A stretch of 11,399 nt of DNA from Chlamydiota bacterium (GTDB lineage: Bacteria > Chlamydiota > Chlamydiia > Chlamydiales > VGMA01), in contig VGMA01000050.1 in NCBI GenBank assembly GCA_016866575.1, forward strand, positions 1-11,399. The letters are read 5' to 3'. The position numbers and the translations under genes are program-made. The notes below the pieces were generated by a model. That model made no database searches. It was not told the DNA's origin and saw nothing but the letters and a program-made list of their open reading frames with translations. Numbering within the stretch: position 1 is the first letter of the stretch; each line of letters starts with the position of its first letter. Shown piece by piece: positions 7,887-11,399 of this stretch.

Positions 7887-7915
7887 ATTATAGAGTGCTT
7901 AAGCAAAAATAGCAA
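7887..7915 (-). promoter_or_regulatory. Sigma-66/sigma-70-like promoter for the 264-aa gene
   Basis: On the minus strand a perfect TATAAT (7887-7892) is preceded at exactly 17 nt by TTGCTA (7910-7915), four of six matches to TTGACA. Transcription would start near 7880, giving a leader of about 27 nt before the ATG at 7853. The -35 box lies within the stem of the preceding operon's terminator. Confidence 0.65.
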
Positions 7916-7938
7916 GCGGGTTTTGGCTTGCTATTTTT
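7905..7938 (-). terminator. Intrinsic terminator of the ruvB-SpoIID-membrane protein operon
   Basis: A 13-bp perfect stem pairs 7905-7917 with 7926-7938 around an 8-nt loop (7918-7925). The core is AGCAAGC/GCTTGCT, flanked by an A tract on one arm and a T tract on the other, so it can work in both directions. The stop codon of the 122-aa gene (7931-7933) lies in the stem. Confidence 0.88.
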
Positions 7939-8299
7939 TTTCCTCTTCTTCAATTTCGTGAGAAAGGCTCTCTTCTTCTTCAGAAGTTGTATGACTGAAA
8001 GGATTGAAAAATTCTTTAATTAATATGTAGAATGCAGCCATGAGAAAGAGTACTGGCATCAGAATTTCCCAGGATATATCAAATCCCGCCATTACAAAAA
8101 AACCTGAAAAGATGAAAAACGTGATTATAGCGTCGTAGTTTTTCCCTTCTAAATATTGTTTTATAGATAGAGGAAGCCCTATAGCTAGCATAATGCCCGG
8201 CCACCATGTGTTTGTAAATGATACAATCGCAAGGCCTGCTAAAAATAAAGAGAGGCTTATAGATCGAGCTCTCTTAAATGAAGTCTTAGGATGGGCCAT
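7931..8299 (-). CDS. Small four-helix membrane protein, 122 aa, acidic tail
   Basis: I do not recognise a named family. Four hydrophobic stretches are visible at residues of about 13-28, 33-48, 56-71 and 76-95. The basic N-terminus (K5, K9, R10, R12), the lysine-bearing loop at 47-55 and K95 favour both ends inside, by the positive-inside rule. After the last helix comes a Glu-rich tail (about 106-122, including SEEEE and EIEEEEKK). The start is well supported by an AAAAAAGGA Shine-Dalgarno five bases before the ATG. It begins two bases after the stop of the SpoIID-like frame and is followed at once by an intrinsic terminator, so it is the last gene of the ruvB operon. Its position invites a link to envelope or septum function, but the sequence does not show one. 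Confidence 0.85.
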   Translation of the reverse strand: MAHPKTSFKRARSISLSLFLAGLAIVSFTNTWWPGIMLAIGLPLSIKQYLEGKNYDAIITFFIFSGFFVMAGFDISWEILMPVLFLMAAFYILIKEFFNPFSHTTSEEEESLSHEIEEEEKK

Positions 8300-8301
8300 A
8301 G

Positions 8302-9505
8302 TTATCCTTTTTTCTTAAATTTGATAAAATCTTCTTCGCTTAAAAACATGTGGCTCGGAATTTTTTCAAGTTTTGTGATAGAGGTGGAAGGAAAAAATGT
8401 TGCAAGAATCTCTGGAGCACTGTCGCCATTTCTTGCCATAGCATTTGTACTTAGAACACAAAGTCCGACCCCGAGGCCTTCGCCATAACCCTCAAAAAAG
8501 ATTTGGTTAGTTTTTGGATCTATTGAGAGTGTCATATCGTTGCTAAGTAACTGATCTTTTCCTAATCGATTCCAAAAATCTTGGAAATCAAAGGATCTTG
8601 TTTCTTTAGCGCCTTTAATTTTTATACCGTATACTTTGTCTGTTTTTGGATCTCTGTAAAGATCAATTGCTTTAAGCCCTTGAATAGGGATTTTTTTCTC
8701 AAATTCTGTGATAGAGATCGAAGAAATCCATTTGGATTGTTCGCGATCTTTTCTGGCAAAAGCAGAAGCTATTCCTTCAGGAGCGTCAAAGTTTTTTCTA
8801 AAGATCGAGCGAAAATCTGCTGTGATTCCTGCGCAATTTTCTGTCCAAGTAGCGGGGAACGGACGGTTTTTGTGCAGCATGATCAAAAACTCGGTTGAAT
8901 TTACCGCTCTATCGATTTCAGCAGTAGTTGCGGCATACCCATTCAATCTCTTTACCGTGAAGGTGCCAAAAAGCGCGCTTATTTTGCGTGACTTTGTGGT
9001 ATAAATCAGTTCTTGCAACGATAGCTAAAGCATCTAGAGAGACTTTTGGAAGGCGTTTTTTTGCTAGGTTGGAAGTTAGATAAGATTTAAGATATAGCTC
9101 TATAGGCAATTCATTGACAAGGTGGATTTCTCCTTCCACACTATAGACTTCTAAAGAGCCTTTATATTGTATTCCGTCAACAAGTATAGAGGTATCTGGG
9201 CTTTCAGGAACGATCTTGATTTGGAATACACCAGGATATCCTTCGCCCCATTTTAAGCCGTCAAAACGCTGCTGCAGGTAGTATCTTTTTAGTCGAGAGC
9301 CTCTTGAAAGTTCTTGATTAGTTAGAGGATCTACTACTTTGTAAGGTCCTTTCGCTTCTACTAAAGCTCCTTCCATATTTTCTCCCACAAGAATTTTAAT
9401 GGAAGGGGATTGCCCTTGTTCTTCTTTTTTTATAAGAAGTTCGGTATTTGTTGCTGAAACCATTTGAAAAGCGGTTAAAAATGCAGCAATAAAGAAATTT
9501 CTCAT
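8302..9505 (-). pseudogene. SpoIID-like peptidoglycan lytic transglycosylase homologue, split by a frameshift
   Basis: SpoIID proteins cleave glycan strands; a chlamydial homologue has been reported to act at the division septum. Two overlapping frames make up the gene. The first (8918-9505, 195 codons) starts with a signal peptide (residues 1 to about 18, ending MVSA). It holds the SpoIID core, YLKSYLTSNL (138-147) then SLDALAIVARTDLY (156-169), and loses frame after AFWHLHGKEIE. The second frame (open from 9018, stop at 8302) continues with GYAATTAEIDRAV, ATWTENCAGITADF and WISSISI, the expected C-terminal part. Removing one base near 8938-8944 would restore a protein of about 400 residues. 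The expected catalytic Glu of the xxSEM motif is Asn145 here. The start overlaps the ruvB stop as ATGA, and the membrane-protein gene follows two bases after the end. It may be a true pseudogene, a sequencing error or, less likely, programmed frameshifting. Family call fairly sure, function doubtful. Confidence 0.82.
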
Positions 9506-10491
9506 TTTTCTACTGATACTCCCAAGTGTTTATACGCAAGATGCGTTACCTCTCTACCGCGAGGAGTTCTTTTGATGAGCCCTTTCATCATAAGATAAGG
9601 TTCATACACTTCACTAACCGTAGCGCTTTCCTCTCCGATAGCGGCGGCAATCGTTGCTACCCCTACAGGACCTCCTTGATGGTGGTCAATAATAATTCGT
9701 AGAATTTTCTTGTCCACCTCTTCAAGTCCTAATTCATCGATTTCTAACATATTTAGGGCTGTTTGCACAACATCTGATTCAATAAATTGTTTTTTTTCGA
9801 TCTGAGCAAAGTCTCTTACCCATCTCAAAAGGTTGTTTGTGCATCTCGGAGTACCTCTAGATCTTTGTGCGATTTCCACAGCAGCATCTTCAGACATAGA
9901 TACTCCTAAAATTTTCGACGCCCTGAGCGCGATCTTAGCAAGAGCCTCATTATCGTAATAGTCCAATCTGCAGTTGAAGAGAAAACGGGATCTTAGAGGT
10001 GAGGAGATGGAAGCGATTTTTGTTGTAGCTCCGATCAATGTGAATCGTTTGAGTTTTACTTGAACGCTTCTTGCATTGGGCCCGCTATCGAGCATGAGAT
10101 CTAAAGTGAAATTTTCAAGCGCTGGATAAAGGTATTCTTCAATTGTTCTATTGAGCCTATGGATTTCGTCGATAAATAAGATGTCACCTTCTTCCATATT
10201 AGTCAAAATGCCCGCAAGATCACCTGCTTTTTCAATAGTAGGACCTGAAGTGACAATCAGGTGAGAGCCCATTTCTTTTGCCAAAATGTTTGCAAGGGTA
10301 GTTTTGCCTAAACCAGGGGGGCCATGAAATAAAGTATGACCGAGGGGTTCGTTTCTTTCTTTGGCAGCAGATAAGTAAACATGCAAACGAGTCTTGATGC
10401 TTTCATGTCCGACAAATTCTTCTAGATAGGATGGACGTAGTTTAGCTTCAAAGATTTGGTCTCTTTTTACGAAAGGTATGTCTTTATTCAT
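9502..10491 (-). CDS. ruvB: Holliday junction branch migration ATPase RuvB
   Basis: Hexameric AAA+ motor that, with RuvA, drives branch migration of Holliday junctions in recombinational repair. I chose the ATG at 10491 (329 aa, MNKDIPF...), because it matches the usual length before LRP and leaves room for a promoter. An in-frame ATG at 10518 would add nine residues and lie beside the likely transcription start. Counting from 10518, Walker A GPPGLGKT is at 66-73, Walker B LFIDEIHR at 114-121, sensor 1 GATT at 163-166, the arginine-finger segment SSPLRSRF at 172-179 and the sensor 2 region RGTPR at 221-225. A C-terminal winged-helix domain (about 270-335) includes GGPVGVATIAAAIGEE and TPRGREVT. 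Neither start has a clear Shine-Dalgarno. It is first in an operon with the SpoIID homologue (4-nt ATGA overlap) and the small membrane protein, and divergent from dcd. Intact. Confidence 0.95.
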   Translation of the reverse strand: MNKDIPFVKRDQIFEAKLRPSYLEEFVGHESIKTRLHVYLSAAKERNEPLGHTLFHGPPGLGKTTLANILAKEMGSHLIVTSGPTIEKAGDLAGILTNMEEGDILFIDEIHRLNRTIEEYLYPALENFTLDLMLDSGPNARSVQVKLKRFTLIGATTKIASISSPLRSRFLFNCRLDYYDNEALAKIALRASKILGVSMSEDAAVEIAQRSRGTPRCTNNLLRWVRDFAQIEKKQFIESDVVQTALNMLEIDELGLEEVDKKILRIIIDHHQGGPVGVATIAAAIGEESATVSEVYEPYLMMKGLIKRTPRGREVTHLAYKHLGVSVEK

Positions 10492-10539
10492 AAACAAAAT
10501 AGTAGCAGAAAAAGTCATTGAAAGGCTATATATATTCGC
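10492..10539. promoter_or_regulatory. Divergent ruvB/dcd spacer
   Basis: This 48-bp spacer (21 bp if ruvB starts at 10518) must hold the start signals of both genes unless they lie inside coding sequence. The run TATATATATT at 10527-10536 is the only -10-like element and reads as TATATA on both strands. Plus-strand use would leave almost no leader for dcd. Minus-strand use would start ruvB transcription near 10518-10520, which favours the ATG at 10491. No convincing -35 box or Shine-Dalgarno is seen. Confidence 0.35.
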
Positions 10540-11106
10540 ATGGCATTACTATCTGATAGAGAGATCAAACAGCTTGCGGAAAATGGGGAAATGATTGAAC
10601 CATTTATCGACCATCTAGTTTCTGAAGAAAATGGAAAAAAGGTCATCAGCTATGGTCTTTCAAGCTACGGATATGATCTTCGTGTATCCAATAAATTCAA
10701 AGTTTTTACGAATGTTTATGGTACAGTTGTCGATCCAAAAGGATTTAATGACAGTGAATTCGTCGACATTGAAACAGATGTTTGCATCATTCCTCCTAAT
10801 TCTTTTGCTCTAGCTGTAAGCGTAGAGTATTTAAGAATCCCTAGAAACGTCCTAACGCTCTGTGTATGCAAATCTACATATGCAAGATGTGGAATCATAG
10901 TGAATGTTACCCCTTTTGAGCCAGAATGGGAAGGGTATGTAACATTAGAAATTTCCAACACAACGCCACTTCCTGCTAAAGTTTACGCTAATGAAGGACT
11001 TGCTCAGATTCTCTTCTTGAAAGGAAGTGAAACATGCCTTACCTCGTACAGAGATAGAAAAGGTAAATACATGGGACAAGTGGGCATCACTCTTCCTAGA
11101 GCATGA
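10540..11106 (+). CDS. dcd: dCTP deaminase
   Basis: Deaminates dCTP to dUTP, the precursor of dUMP for thymidylate synthesis, in the cytoplasm. The protein has 188 residues, the usual length for bacterial Dcd. Visible family motifs are SSYGYDLR (41-48), KSTYARCGI (111-119) with S112 and R116, NVTPFEPEWEGYVTLEISN (122-140) with the probable catalytic E137, and the C-terminal KYMGQVGITLP. S112, R116 and E137 correspond to S111, R115 and E138 of E. coli Dcd. Homotrimer formation is a family property. The ATG follows the divergent spacer directly, without a good Shine-Dalgarno (AAAGG lies 14 nt upstream), so the message may be nearly leaderless. Intact; no gene follows it in the window. Confidence 0.96.
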   Translation: MALLSDREIKQLAENGEMIEPFIDHLVSEENGKKVISYGLSSYGYDLRVSNKFKVFTNVYGTVVDPKGFNDSEFVDIETDVCIIPPNSFALAVSVEYLRIPRNVLTLCVCKSTYARCGIIVNVTPFEPEWEGYVTLEISNTTPLPAKVYANEGLAQILFLKGSETCLTSYRDRKGKYMGQVGITLPRA

Positions 11107-11187
11107 TTTTTCCAAAACATCATCCAAAGACTATGTAAAAAAATTTTTAAAAAAATATTTTGTGAATAAATTTTTTTTTGCTAGTGT
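11107..11187. other. AT-rich non-coding tract after dcd
   Basis: After the dcd stop come long A and T runs (about 11137-11180). They include an A7-T5-A7 stretch and a 9-T run preceded by sequence able to form a weak A/T-only stem around TTGTG. This may end dcd transcription, but it lacks a GC stem, so I do not call a terminator. Confidence 0.4.
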
Positions 11188-11195
11188 CCGAAATT

Positions 11196-11390
11196 AGAAG
11201 TTAAAAAATTTAAAGCCTATTTTCATCAAGTGTATGCGATCTAGCGTATGAGAGGGTGCGTTGGATGAAAATGGATAAAAACAGCTTTTTAGAAGAGCTA
11301 TTTAACACGTAATTTTGAGTACATCAAAGCAAAATTAGGTGAAAAACTTACAGATACGTAAGACAATATCTGTGTAGAATCTTTTAAGAA
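11196..11390 (+). pseudogene. Possible relic of a decayed gene in shifting frames
   Basis: Short coding-like stretches follow each other in alternating plus-strand frames. KKFKAYFHQVYAI ends at a TAG at 11242-11244. Then LAYERVRWMKMDKNSFLEELFNT (frame of 11241) stops at 11310-11312. NFEYIKAKLGEKLTDT (frame of 11311) stops at 11359-11361, followed in the same frame by DNICVESFKK and another stop. The composition is protein-like and each step needs only a one-base shift, the picture expected of an old pseudogene. I cannot name the parent gene; a transposase remnant is one possibility. There is no start codon with a ribosome binding site. Low confidence. Confidence 0.35.
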
Positions 11391-11399
11391 GTAAATTTA

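Noticed and set aside
8581..9004. Plus-strand open frames opposite the SpoIID-like gene
   Set aside because: The minus-strand reading matches SpoIID family sequence; the plus-strand products look like random hydrophobic/basic antisense peptides.
8918..9018. Programmed frameshifting in the SpoIID-like gene as the first explanation
   Set aside because: The required shift is +1, and I see no CTTTGA-like or other slippery site, no internal Shine-Dalgarno at the stop, and no strong downstream structure. Mutation or sequencing error is simpler.
1..11399. tRNA or rRNA genes, CRISPR arrays, intact insertion sequences
   Set aside because: No cloverleaf-like sequence, regularly spaced repeats, long terminal inverted repeats or transposase frame was seen by eye; a covariance-model scan was not possible here.

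Overview
The window is AT-rich bacterial DNA that reads as chromosome of a member of the Chlamydiae, probably an environmental (Chlamydia-like) lineage rather than Chlamydia itself. Support comes from the gene content and order. A PknD-type Ser/Thr kinase with a long non-membrane C-terminal region sits directly upstream of a chlamydial-type valyl-tRNA synthetase. A ruvB / SpoIID-homologue pair lies beside dcd. I recall both arrangements from Chlamydia genomes, but no search could be run here. Genes are tightly packed, with short spacers and ATGA stop/start overlaps.

Left part (1-5394, minus strand): pknD is followed by valS with a 4-nt overlap; valS runs off the left edge without its last codons. 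A 63-bp divergent spacer holding a small perfect dyad separates pknD from trpS (5458-6489, plus strand).

Middle (6468-7853, minus strand): two unrecognised genes form the only clearly accessory segment. The upstream one (264 aa) contains what looks like an internal duplication with an exact 100-residue offset. The downstream one (191 aa) overlaps the end of trpS tail-to-tail, has a strong imperfect hairpin just after its start, and contains the trpS terminator hairpin in its last codons.

Right part (7905-11106): ruvB, a SpoIID-like peptidoglycan-remodelling gene and a small four-helix membrane protein form a minus-strand operon that ends in a strong intrinsic terminator. The SpoIID-like gene is split by a one-base frameshift and also lacks the expected catalytic glutamate. 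Divergent from ruvB is dcd (dCTP deaminase). The last 290 bases hold an AT-rich tract and short coding-like fragments in shifting frames, probably a decayed gene.

Most of the window is housekeeping: two aminoacyl-tRNA synthetases, Holliday-junction branch migration, nucleotide metabolism and Ser/Thr signalling. No phage, CRISPR, RNA gene or intact mobile element was seen. The points most worth following up are the state of the SpoIID homologue and the 264/191-aa gene pair.
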